From: Chlamydomonas sphaeroides
Taxonomy: Eukaryota > Chlorophyta > Chlorophyceae > Chlamydomonadales > Chlamydomonadaceae
Assembly: GCA_001662425.1 (NCBI GenBank)
Contig: BDDC01000193.1
Coordinates: forward strand, 9,839-73,838
DNA length: 64,000 bases
Direction of reading: 5' to 3'
The number at the start of each line of letters is the position of its first letter. Position 1 is the stretch's first letter. The notes below the pieces were generated by a model that was given only the letters and a program-made list of their open reading frames with translations, was not told the origin of the DNA and did not search any database. The translations under genes and the position numbers were made by a program. Of the stretch, positions 11,601 through 21,166 are shown in pieces.

Positions 11601-14572
11601 CTCCCAGCTGCGCAGCCACGTCCGCAGCGTGTCCACCAGCGTGTTGTTGCCCACCAGCTGCTGGCTGCTGCGCGGCTTCCACTTGTCGACCCACAGCTCG
11701 TAGCCGCCGCCGCCCGCACCGCGCGAGGCCGGCGGCGGTGCAGCCGCCGCCGTCGCCACCGCCGTCGCCGGCCGGCCCGCGGCCGGTGCCGCCGGCCCCG
11801 CCGGCGCGGCCGCGCCGCGACCGCCGGCGTAGAAGCTGGTCGGCATCACGCGGCCGAGCGCGGGCCGAGGCGAAGCCGCGGCCGGCGCCGCAGGCGCCGC
11901 GGCACGCGGCACGGCGGGCGCGGGCGCGGCTGCCGGCGCCGGCGCCGGCGCCGGCGCGTAGGGCTGGCTGGCCTTGATGAGGGCGAACAGGCCGTCCTCG
12001 TCGATGGCCATGATGCGGTGGGTGTCCTTGGTGGGCTTCTTGGTGCTCTTGCTCTTCTTGGCGCCGCCCGCCGCCGCCGCCGCCTCGGCCGCCGCCGCCG
12101 CCTCGGCCGCCACCGCCGCGTCCCACTTCTGCTGCTGCTCGCGCAGCTGCGTGCCGGCACGTGGGCGTGGGGGCGCGGGTAAGCCACGCCTTGGCTCGAA
12201 TCCCGTGGCCGCCCCGGCCTTCCCCAGCCCCACCGCCTCGCACCTCCACCGCCCGCTCAACCGCCAGGAGCGCATCCCCCTCCCCTTCTCCTTCTGCCCC
12301 TCCCATCCCGCCCCCCGCACCATTCGGTACTACCCGCTCGCCGCACTGCCACGCCGCTTTCTGTTCCTCCCGCCACCTTCCCCTTTTATTCTTCTGCCCC
12401 TCCCTGCCCCCGCGCACCGCTCGGTACTTGCTGCGGCCGCAGTTATGGCCCGCCAGCAGGAAAGAAGTCCGGCCCGACACGCTGCCTGTCGTCTTGCCGC
12501 CATGGCGCTTGATCAGGTCCTCGGCCGCGGCGCGCGGCAGCGAGTCCAGGACGCCCGTCACCACGAAGGTCAGGCCCGTGAGGCAGTCGGGGTGGCCGCG
12601 AGGGATCTCCTGCGGCCAGGAAGGCCACACCCGGGAGCGGCTCAGGGCGCCAGGCGCAGGCGCCCACGACAGCACTGAGGCGCGGAGCGGCCGCTCGGGC
12701 GAGGGGTGCGCCACACATCCCGACCGGCTGCCACCTGGCCCCCAGCAGTTCGGCTTGGCCGCCTGCTGCCGCGACCACGTTCCGCGCCTCGCTGCGGGTG
12801 CGCGGCCGCTGCAGCCCGCTCCCACCTTCTGGCCCAGGTTGGGCGGGTCCACGCTCTCGTTCCCGGTGGGGTCGGCGCCCTCGGGCATGATGCTGAAGTT
12901 GACCTGGAGGGCGGGGGGCGACCGGCGCAGCAGCGCCGCGGCGGCGGTCGGCAGGCGTCAGCCAGGGCGCCGAGTCGGCCGCCAAGCGGGAAATTATACA
13001 TCATGGGTACAGGTTGCAAGAGCAGTGACAAAGCAGGAGGGGTTCTGCAAGCGCCGGCAGCTGCAGCACGGCGGGACAAGTAGTGGCCTCCGCACCTGTG
13101 ACTCGGGCGGCAGGCTCTTCATGGCGTCCGCCACCGCGGCGATGGCGGACTCTGCGTCGGCGCTGGTCGCAAAGACGGCCGGCCCGCTCTTGCGGGACTT
13201 GGGAGACGGCGCGGCCGCTGCGGCTGGGGCGGCGGCCTTCTTGCCGCCGCTGCCTGGCGTGGGCTTGGCCTTGCCGCCGTCCGACGCCTGCGACGCGCAT
13301 GTGCAAAGCGACCAAGGTTCAGGCCTGACCGTTCAGTCCGCGCCCGCTCGACCCTTGCACGCCAACCGCCTGGCACAGCACCGATGCACCGGGATCCCGA
13401 GCCACGACCCGCAGAGACAACCCCGACGCTCCCTGCCACCGCAACGCCCCCTTTCGTGGCCGCCCGCCTGCCTATCGCCCGCCCCTCCCATGGCGCTGGC
13501 CCGCCGCTGCGTCGCACTTGTGACGCGCCCTTGCCCTTGGCGGGCGTCTTGGCCGCCTCCTTCGCCTTGGGCTTGGCCTTCTCCTTGGCCTTGGCGGGCG
13601 CGGCCTTGGCCTTGCGCTTGGAGCCGACCTGCTCCTCCTCCTCCTCGTCGTCCAGCGACACGTCCCCGTCCTCCTCATCCTCCGACTCCAGGCTGACGTC
13701 GCTGTCACTGTCATCGCTCGAGCCGCCCACCGCAATCACTTCCTCCTCGTCGTCATCATCGTCGACCACGACGGCCTTCTTCCCCACGCGGCGCTTCTTG
13801 GCGGCGGGCGAGCCCGAGCCGCGGCGCGCGCCGCCAGAGCCGCTGCGTCGGGCCGGGAGAGGGGTTGTGAAGGTCGATGCAGCGAGGGGCTACCGGAGGC
13901 GCAGCACCGCAGCTCGCAGCCAGGCGGGGGGCGACGCACCTAGCCGGGGCTTTTGCCGCTGGCGCTGCGGCCGCATCGACCATGACGACATCATCATCGT
14001 CCTCGCTCTCAAGTATGACGGCCGCGCGGCCCTTCTTGTGCGGCGGTTGCGCTGCGGCAGCTGTCGGTGCAGGCGGCTTGGGCTTGGCCGGCTCCGCTTT
14101 GGGCGGTGCTGCCGCTTTGGGTGATGCCGCCGCTTTGGGCGGTGCCGCAGCCTTCGGCGACGCTGCGGGCGGCTTTGCCGCTGGGGGAGCGGGCTTGGGG
14201 GCCTCCGCAGCCGCTGAGCTTGGCTTGGGCTCGGTCTGCGGGCAAGTGGTGGCTAAGGGCTAGGGCGTTCCGAGGCGGGGGCAGCACGGTGCTACGCACC
14301 TTGGCAGCCGGTGCAGCTTTGCCCGCGCCTGCAGGTACATATGATCGTAGAGGAGGTGAGCGAGCCCGCAGGCAGGTTATGGGCAGCGCGTTGCAGCCAG
14401 GCAAGCCACGGCATCGCTGCTCGCCGCACCCTTGCTGAAGAAGCTGCGGATGTCCTTTGATGGTACCGCCACCGGCTTAGATGGGGACTTATCGTCCTTG
14501 CCCTGCAACGGCAGCGTGCTCGATCAGCGTTGCTGGCGACGCAACGCAAATCCCGAGGACGCTTCGCACCAT
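6743..14572 (-). CDS. RFC1: Replication factor C large subunit (RFC1)
   Basis: Largest subunit of the nuclear clamp loader that opens and loads PCNA at primer-template junctions. Twenty-one exons sum to 1178 aa in one frame, close to the usual RFC1 size. The N-terminus carries DIRSFFSKG (about 18-26), a PCNA-binding-like element, followed by a long Lys/Ala/acidic linker. A BRCT domain is at about 333-400 (LTGLTFVVTGVLDSL). The AAA+ module has Walker A GPPGIGKT (609-616), the RFC1 signature VEMNASDTRNK, Walker B LLVMDEVDG (about 680-688) and the sensor PIICICNDKYN. The RFC1 C-terminal domain follows (AADGISQGDIINTQIR, NWSLMP), and the tail is Lys/Gly-rich. The start is inferred: exon 1 appears to be the ATG alone (14572-14570), followed by a 67-bp intron. 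An Ala/Lys-rich insertion (about 397-460) separates BRCT and AAA+. Confidence 0.96.
8608..8661. repeat. Tetranucleotide microsatellite (GGCA)n in RFC1 intron
   Basis: About 13 uninterrupted GGCA units lie in the RFC1 intron between exons 16 (8927-8836) and 17 (8558-8446). A second imperfect repeat of GGCTTGGCTGCC-like units follows at about 8777-8821 in the same intron. Confidence 0.9.
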
Positions 14573-14990
14573 CTTGCCGGGTGCCGCAAGCGGCGAGCTT
14601 ATCAATCCTGACGCTTGCTACTAGTTTGCGGAAAGCATGAGCTCGCGCCCTCGACGTTGTGGTGACAGCGGGCTGGCGATTTGGCGGGATTCGTGGGGCT
14701 TGGCAACGCCCTTCAATTGCAAGCTATATATGCGATACGCTATGACCGTTGCAAAGCCGATGCTGTTGTGCTATAAAAGACAAGGAGCGAACAAAGCAGC
14801 GCGATGCGATCCTAGCCCGAGGTAGACGTCTGGACCTGATCACTGTCGCTTGTGCCATATCCAAACTACCTGAAGTCTTGTGCCTACCATCGCAATCTTA
14901 TAACGCGTCGGAACCGCTCGGCATGCGGCCTGGCATGCGGACGTGACCAACGAAACAACTTGGCGGAGCGCCGTTTGACACACAAGCACT
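14573..14990. promoter_or_regulatory. Shared upstream region of RFC1 and PME-1
   Basis: The RFC1 start (minus) and the PME-1 start (plus) face away from each other across 418 bp. Both promoters must lie here or overlap it. The region is noticeably richer in A/T than its surroundings and contains tatatatg (about 14725) and ctataaaag (about 14771). The second is a plausible TATA-like element for the plus-strand gene. Assignment is inference from geometry. Confidence 0.5.
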
Positions 14991-17845
14991 ATGGATAAAC
15001 TAGGGCCGCTGGGCAAGCCGCCTGGCGCGGCTGGCGAGCTCCGGCGCAAGGCGCTCGCAGCGGCCGTCGCAGCCGCGCCCATGGCCCCACCCCCGAGCGA
15101 CCTGCAGCTGGGCACGCTAGGCGAGGAGGACGAGAACGCCGCCAGCCCCAGAGCCCCGCCGCCCATACCCGCTGGTATCTTCGCCGCCCCCAAGTCACGG
15201 CCGCCCGTGGCACTAGGCAGCTGGCAGGCGTACTGGGACCGCAAGCTCGAGCTGCACCTGCCGGACAGGCGAGTACACGCAGCAACCCACAACCCCCAGC
15301 CGCGTCTCCGGCGCATGGGCCGCAGCAGCTGCCCCCCGATTCCCTTGGACCTGCCCAGCTCTTCATATCCAGAACTGCTTAGGCTCAACGACTAGACTAG
15401 ACGTGGGCAGCTCAGCCCGGCGCAGCCGGCCTCTCCCAAAGCCGCCGGGCTGAGCCCGTGCTGCCGTCGCAGCGGCCATGCGGTGCTTGCCCCGGCTGCT
15501 CCCCAGGCGATACGCGCCACCACACGCTGCCCCGCTACCGGCCCCCACTGCGACCCGCAGGCGGGGCACATTCAACGTGTACGTGACCGGCGACTCGGGC
15601 CCCGTGGTGCTGTGCGTGCACGGCGGCGGCTACAGCGGCCTCACCTGGTCGCTGGTGGCTCGCCGGCTCAAAGACAAGTGCGTGCTGGACGGAACTCGCG
15701 GGGCGGGGCGCCGCTCGGCGCCATGCTGCAGCCGCGTGCGCCGCTCCCGCCGACACGTACCACAGCGAACGCACCGGCGCGCGTGTGTTGGCGCCGCGGC
15801 CGCACGCCGCTGTCGTGCAATGCGCTGGGGCGATACTGGCATGGGGCGGAGGCCAAGCCTGCCCGGCCGCATAGGAGGGCCGATGCCCGTGGTGCTGCAT
15901 GCCCGGTGCAGCGGCCGGCCACCTCCTGGCCCCACACTCTCGCAGCTTCCTCGCCAGCGCCCCGGGCCCTCGGGCCTCCACTTCGCCCTCGCCTCCACCC
16001 CCACGCGCCCAGGTACCGGGTGGTGGCTCCCGACATGCGCGGCCACGGGCTGACCTCCACGGAGGACGACCTGGACCTGTCCAAGGAGGTGGGCGGAGGC
16101 CTTGCGGGCAGTGGCGGGGTGGCGGCGCAGGGGGCCGTGCTGCCGGCCTGCAGGGCTCCACCGTAGCTGCGGTAGGGGCACGGAGGCGACCGTGGCGCGG
16201 TGACGGCAAGGGGCCGCAACCCCATACCGGTATCGGGGCCAGCGTGCTGCCGGCCTGCTGCCGGCCTCCCCGCTGCAGACCCTCTCGGATGACCTCGTGG
16301 CCGTGTGGGAGCACATGTTCGGCGGCAGCGCCGGCGGCACGAACTTTTGGCCAGCGGCGGTCGCCCCCGCTGCCGCCACTGGCACTGCCGCCCCGGCCGC
16401 AGCGCCTGCCAGCAACGGCGGCGGTAGCGCAGCGCCGGGGGCGGCAGCCCCGGACGCACCCGCCGCGGCCGGTGGCGCCGGCGAGGGCCCTCCCGCCAGC
16501 GTCGTCGTGGGGCACAGCATGGGCGGCGGCCTGGCGGTGTGGGCGGCCGCGTCCAAGCGAATCCGGCGGCTGGAGGGCGTGGTGGTGATTGACGTGGTGG
16601 AGGGCACGGCCGTAGGTGAGAGCCGGCCGCGACGAGGCGGCGGCGCACCGACACACGTGCAGGCAGCCTCACCATGATCAATGCCGGCGCGATCTGCGCC
16701 CTTCCTAGCACACCTTTTCAAGACCATGAGAGGTCCACGTCACTCCGCTACCGCCGACATCCACCCGATCCCCATCCCCTGCCCGTGCCACCGCCGCCGC
16801 CGCGGCTGCCCCACCGCAGCCGCGCTGCCGCACATGCTCAACATCCTGGCCGCGCGGCCCGCCTCCTTCCCCTCGCTGGAAGACGCCGTGGCCTGGGCTG
16901 CGCGCAGCGGCATGTGCCGCTGCCGCGAGGCGGCCGCCGTGTCCATGCCCAGCCAGCTGCTGCAGCGGCAGCCGGAGGCGGGCGGGGGCTGGGTGTGGCG
17001 CACGCCGCTGGAGCGGAGCCGGCCGTACTGGGAGGGCTGGTATAGCGGGCTGTCAGAGGCGTTCCTGCAGGTGGGCCCACAGGGGTGCCTGTCGGCAGGA
17101 GGGCCACGGGAAGGCCGTGGGCAAGCCTGGCGTGCCATGGTCTGAGCCTCTTTTATGGGCAGTGTGGGGCGAGCGTGGGTGCTGTGTGGGTCAGGAGACC
17201 TGTGTGGGCCACAGCGCCACACGGGGTGCGGGCGGGGGCAGCCTCAGGTGTGGGCCGTGCAAAGCGCGTTGGCCCCGGGGGCAGCTCGTTCGCGGAGGTA
17301 AGTTGTCGCCACGCCCCTCTGTCCCCGGGCTCTGCGCCCCGGCCCCTGTGTCGCCGCAGCTGTCGTGCCCCAAGGCGCTGGTGCTTGCGGGCACCGACCG
17401 GCTGGACCGCTCGCTGACCATCGGCCAGATGCAGGGCAAGTTCCAGCTCATCCTCATGCCCACGGCAGGTGCGGCCAGCGGCGCGGCACGCGACAGTCCT
17501 CCGCTGCAGTGTTGCTCCAGGGACGTGTTCGGTCAAGGACTCGCGTAGTGTAGGGTAGGGGCGTGCGCGGCGCCCGGCACTGCGCAGCGAGCCTGCTGCG
17601 CTGCCGAGCTGGCCTGTGTGCTTATGTCCCACTGCCCTGCGGCCACGCCAGGCCACGCCATCCACGAGGACGAGGCGGAGCGCACCTCGGAGCACCTGCT
17701 GGCCTTCCTCAAGCGCTTCCGGGTGGGCGAGCCGCCGCTGCAGTTCCCGCGGGCGCCGCTGGGCACCAAGCCCGTGCTGCCGGTGGTGGCGGGGCCAGTG
17801 CTGGCGGCGGCGGGGCAGCAGGGACCTGGCGCTGCGCCGCGGTGA
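14991..17845 (+). CDS. Protein phosphatase methylesterase 1 (PME-1)
   Basis: Serine hydrolase that removes the methyl ester from the C-terminal Leu of the PP2A catalytic subunit and so tunes PP2A holoenzyme assembly. Seven exons (14991-15268, 15561-15677, 16013-16088, 16279-16615, 16820-17070, 17360-17468, 17652-17845) give 453 aa. The alpha/beta-hydrolase hallmarks are all present: the oxyanion loop HGGGYSG (113-119), nucleophile elbow GHSMGG (Ser237), the family motif DVVEGTA, Asp366 in LAGTDRLDRSLTIGQMQGKFQ, and His391 in GHAIHED. An Ala/Pro-rich insertion of about 50 residues precedes the nucleophile elbow. Intron 1 starts with GC (CAG/gcgagt at 15269) rather than GT. This choice is required to keep the frame. 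Confidence 0.95.
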
Positions 17846-19743
17846 TGCGGCGGTGGGAAGGTTGCAGGACGGGTGCCGGTGCGAGGTGGGCGGTGCAGGT
17901 AGGGTGGCGGTGGCGGCTGACGGGACGATATGGATTTTCCAACAGAACGTCCGTTTCTGAGGCCTCCGAACTTGCTTCCGAGGCCCAGCCCGCACCGCCA
18001 AGGGTGGCGATGGCGGCGGCAACGGGCCGGGCGGCGAAGGGCCGGGCTCGGGCGGCGGCCGCGGCCGCGGCCGTGGCAAGCGGCCGAGCTCAGCCGCAGC
18101 TGGCCGTGCCAAGCGGAAGCGTAGCTGTGTTGGGGGCTGAGTTGGCAGTGAGGGGGGGCCCTGCCTCCTGGCCGTGAATGGCCGGCTGGGCGGCGGCTGT
18201 TGCGAAGGCGGCTGTACGCTTGTGCTGGCACGAGGCCGGGGGGCGGGGGCCCGCCAACTAATTGCATTCGAGCGTGCCCCGGCCATGCCCGGGTGAAGGG
18301 TCCAGGGGTCGCGCCCCACACGAGTGCCGGCACGTAGAGCGCTGGTTGCGAGGGTGGTTAGGCGCCTGCGTTCGAACAACTTTAACTGAAGTAGCCCAAT
18401 GGGTGTGGGCGGCCTGCAGGCACTTGAAGGAACCGGAGGGGTGTGCCCTTCTCCCCATTTTGGATAGGGCCACGTTGTCAACAGAGCGAAGAAGTTGATA
18501 CCGGTAGCCTCGTTGCACAGCGGTGCAGGTGTGTTCCATGCTGGTGGTGTTGAGCGGTAGGCAGGATGCAGCGGGTTCACCGGATGTGCTGTCAGGCAAG
18601 AGCAGGAGGGCAAGAGCACTGGCTGATGGGTGTTGCAGCGACGCAAGCCCTGGGTCTAACCCTGGGTGCAACCTGTCCTAGCTGCGCATGGGTGCATGGC
18701 TCGCCCCCAAAAGAGGCCACCTAGACCAGGCGAACACTGTCGGGCATAATGCGGCTGTAGCTGGGACTATTTCGGGGGTCTCGAGCACGCTAAACTCCGC
18801 GCCCTCACCCTACGGGCCAGACTACGCCGCCCGAAATGCCTGAAACTGCCAGTGAAACTGAATGCGAGCAGGGATTAAAGCTCAGCGCGATCTGCCGCAA
18901 AGGATGACAAGGTTGACCGCACTAAAGCCCTGCTATAGCCCCCACTGCCGAATGCATGGGGCCGGTGCAAAGGCTCGTGTGTGGCGGTTGTCAATCCCAA
19001 ACCCGGCGTGGAACACAGCACACGGTCCATGCCGTTACATGGAATGGGACTACTTGGAGCCCCGCGCACCATGCAAGCGACACCGACACGTCCAAAATTG
19101 GGGCAAACGCCCTGATCGTGATCAAACGGTGCACACAACACAGATGCTTGCACATACGCGAGGCAGCATACTCAAAAACACCAGCAGATTTCTGTACATA
19201 GGCACGCGTCCCCAGGACAGCCATGCAAAGAATCACAGCCAAGCCGCAGTAGTACGGTACAAGCAGCGGCGCAGGCCACGACACGCCAGACAGCCGCTCA
19301 AGAGAGTTTGTTCCAGCGCCACAAGCCGCTCAGAGCAGCATGCGGCCGCAACGTGCAGACCCCACCACGACAGCTCTTTTTTTGCGAGGGCTAGGACCCA
19401 ACCCCCACAACGCTCAGGTACACATGAATCTCGGGTCCAGCCTCTTAAGTTTCCACCTGTATGTGTCTGCAAAAAGGATTGCGCCTCCGCGCATCTGGAC
19501 CACTCCGCAGCAGCTGCTTAAAGCGCCGAGGTACGGCCTACCGCCTGCCACCCGCTCGCACTACCGGGGTAAGCACATGCACTGTGTCAAGCGTGTCACT
19601 AAACGAAGTGCTAGGGTCTACAGGGTCAACAGGTTCGGCAATATGCAATCGCCCAAGCGAGGTGTAACGAGCTCCGCGTCCGCGTGACTGCCCAAGGATG
19701 GGGGCGCGCGCCGCGGATGGGGTTGGTGCCAACGCTGGTAGCC
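17846..19743. other. Gene-free gap between convergent genes
   Basis: PME-1 (plus) and the PAM2 protein gene (minus) converge here, so their 3' UTRs lie at the two ends. I found no gene in these 1.9 kb. The middle carries copy 1 of a dispersed repeat (18670-18830). Confidence 0.45.
18670..18830 (+). repeat. Dispersed repeat family, copy 1
   Basis: The first 60 bases (starting AACCTGTCCTAGCTGCGCAT) match the copy at 48793 with only 2 differences and the copy at 33693 less perfectly. Similarity to the 33693 copy continues in patches (ATAATGCGG, TAGCTGGGACTATTT, CCCTCACCC) for about 150 bp. There are no obvious terminal inverted repeats or coding capacity, so it may be a remnant of a short non-autonomous mobile element. 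Confidence 0.8.
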
Positions 19744-20382
19744 TTAATGCTTGGCTCCGTGGCCCTTGCCGTGGTGCTTCCGTGGCTTGGTGTGCGAATC
19801 GACGCCCATCGCCCGCATCTCGGCCTCCAGGATTTGCGCCGGCTCAGCCTCGCTGCGTGCGACAAGAACGGAGGACATGTCAGTCGCATGCCACTGGAAC
19901 CCAACACCACAGAAAGACCCAGCCAGCGTGTTTCCACAATCAATCAATGGACGCAGTGCCCACGAACGGATCGCGGGAGCGGAAGCGTCCACGGCTGGTC
20001 AGATTCCCGAAAGCCCTAGCATGGCCTCACCTTAGCGCCGTGGCGATGAGGTGCTCGTTCTCGAGCTGCTCCAGCTCTACCAGCATACGGACCCAGTCCT
20101 CACAGGCCTCGAGCTCTTCCAGCTCCTCGGAAGTAATGCTCTCCTATAGGGTTCCGGGATTGCAGCGTAAGCTTAGCTTAATCAACACGAGACGGTGACT
20201 GCACGCAAAGGCGAGCCGGCGAAGCAAGCGACGAGGAAACTGGGGCGCGAAGGTGACGTGGACACGAAAGCCTCGCGAGACGGAGCGCGGCCCACCTCGT
20301 TTGACGCGTCGGTCGCCTGGTAGTACATGGCAACGGCGCGGGGAACAAACTCCGGGGCGTTTGCGTTGAGGGTGAATGCCAT
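19744..20382 (-). CDS. Small PAM2-motif protein (poly(A)-binding-protein partner)
   Basis: A 102-aa protein from three exons (20382-20296, 20143-20031, 19852-19744). Residues 5-16, LNANAPEFVPRA, match the PAM2 motif (LNxxAxxFxP) that docks on the MLLE domain of cytoplasmic poly(A)-binding protein. The middle is acidic and helical (EELEELEACEDWVRMLVELE). The C-terminus is basic and His/Lys-rich (KPRKHHGKGHGAKH). Plant PAM2 proteins include ERD15/CID1-like factors, CIDs and ataxin-2-like proteins, but this one has no RNA-binding or Lsm domain. By inference it is a small adaptor or regulator of translation or mRNA turnover. The start ATG is well placed because the motif begins four codons after it. 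Confidence 0.72.
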
Positions 20383-21166
20383 ATTGCGGGTTTAGCTGTC
20401 GGAAGAAACGGTTCGAAGAACTGCAATCGTGTAATTTGGTTGACTTGGGTATTGGGCTTTAGCTTAGGTTGTTGCCGTGCGCAAGCTCTGTACTTTTCTA
20501 TGGGGCCGCGTACCCCCATTGCCGTACAGTGCCGAGGGCACGCCCATTGCGGACCTGGCAAGCAACTGCCACGACCTTTACGCCCGTGTGCTCTGGTCCT
20601 TGGCCTCGATGGCGGACGAGAATGTCGTCCATACCGCCGGACCGAGCAACGTTACGAGCTGCAGCAGCGATCTGCTCGCTCCTCGTTCGGCGACCTGTGC
20701 TTCGAGACAAGCTCAAAGCAGAATGTGCACGGTATTGTAGATGTCATCAATTCAGCTGCAATACGCTGGAACCCAGGCTGCAATATGAACAACTGCTGCC
20801 GGCCGAACCCGCTGCCACCTTCTACTGAAGAACCATCGTGGAAGTTATTGCCCCCTTGGCCCTGCCTGGCCCACGGTTTGGCTCAAGGCCCTGGCTGAAG
20901 GTAGCGCGACGGGGCACCAGCTCAAAGATACAATCACTGCAGACAGCACTCCTCAGCGCTCCACAGAGCTCCATCAAGATCCATCAGCAGGCACCAACCG
21001 CCGCGTCAGCCGCAAGACCTGTACGCCCTTCACCTAGAGCGCCCCTTGATCGTCCTACCCCACAGCCCTAACTGCCACCCGAAACCCCGCCATGCACCCG
21101 ACCGTACCCGACCCAACATGGCTCCCTGTCTCCTGCTCTCCAAGCAACCGCTTGCTGACAGTGCAG
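20383..21166. other. Upstream of PAM2 gene; possible small unrecognised gene
   Basis: This stretch holds the promoter of the PAM2 gene (left end) and the 3' UTR of SLY1 (right end). On the plus strand, two blocks look protein-like. One at about 20535-20640 is a helical, acidic segment reading GTPIADLASNCHDLYARVLW and onward. The other at about 20780-20828 ends LQYEQLLPAEPAATFY before a TGA. They lie in different frames, and I could not connect them with convincing splice sites. A small helical protein gene is possible but unproven. Confidence 0.25.

Noticed and set aside
12180..12215. tRNA B-box-like GGCTCGAATCC
   Set aside because: No A-box at the right distance and no cloverleaf could be drawn; it lies in an RFC1 intron.
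11266..12888. Single 540-residue minus-strand frame across several RFC1 exons
   Set aside because: It reads through RFC1 introns in a different frame. The true exons (BRCT, linker, Walker A) are in the RFC1 frame with consistent splice phases.
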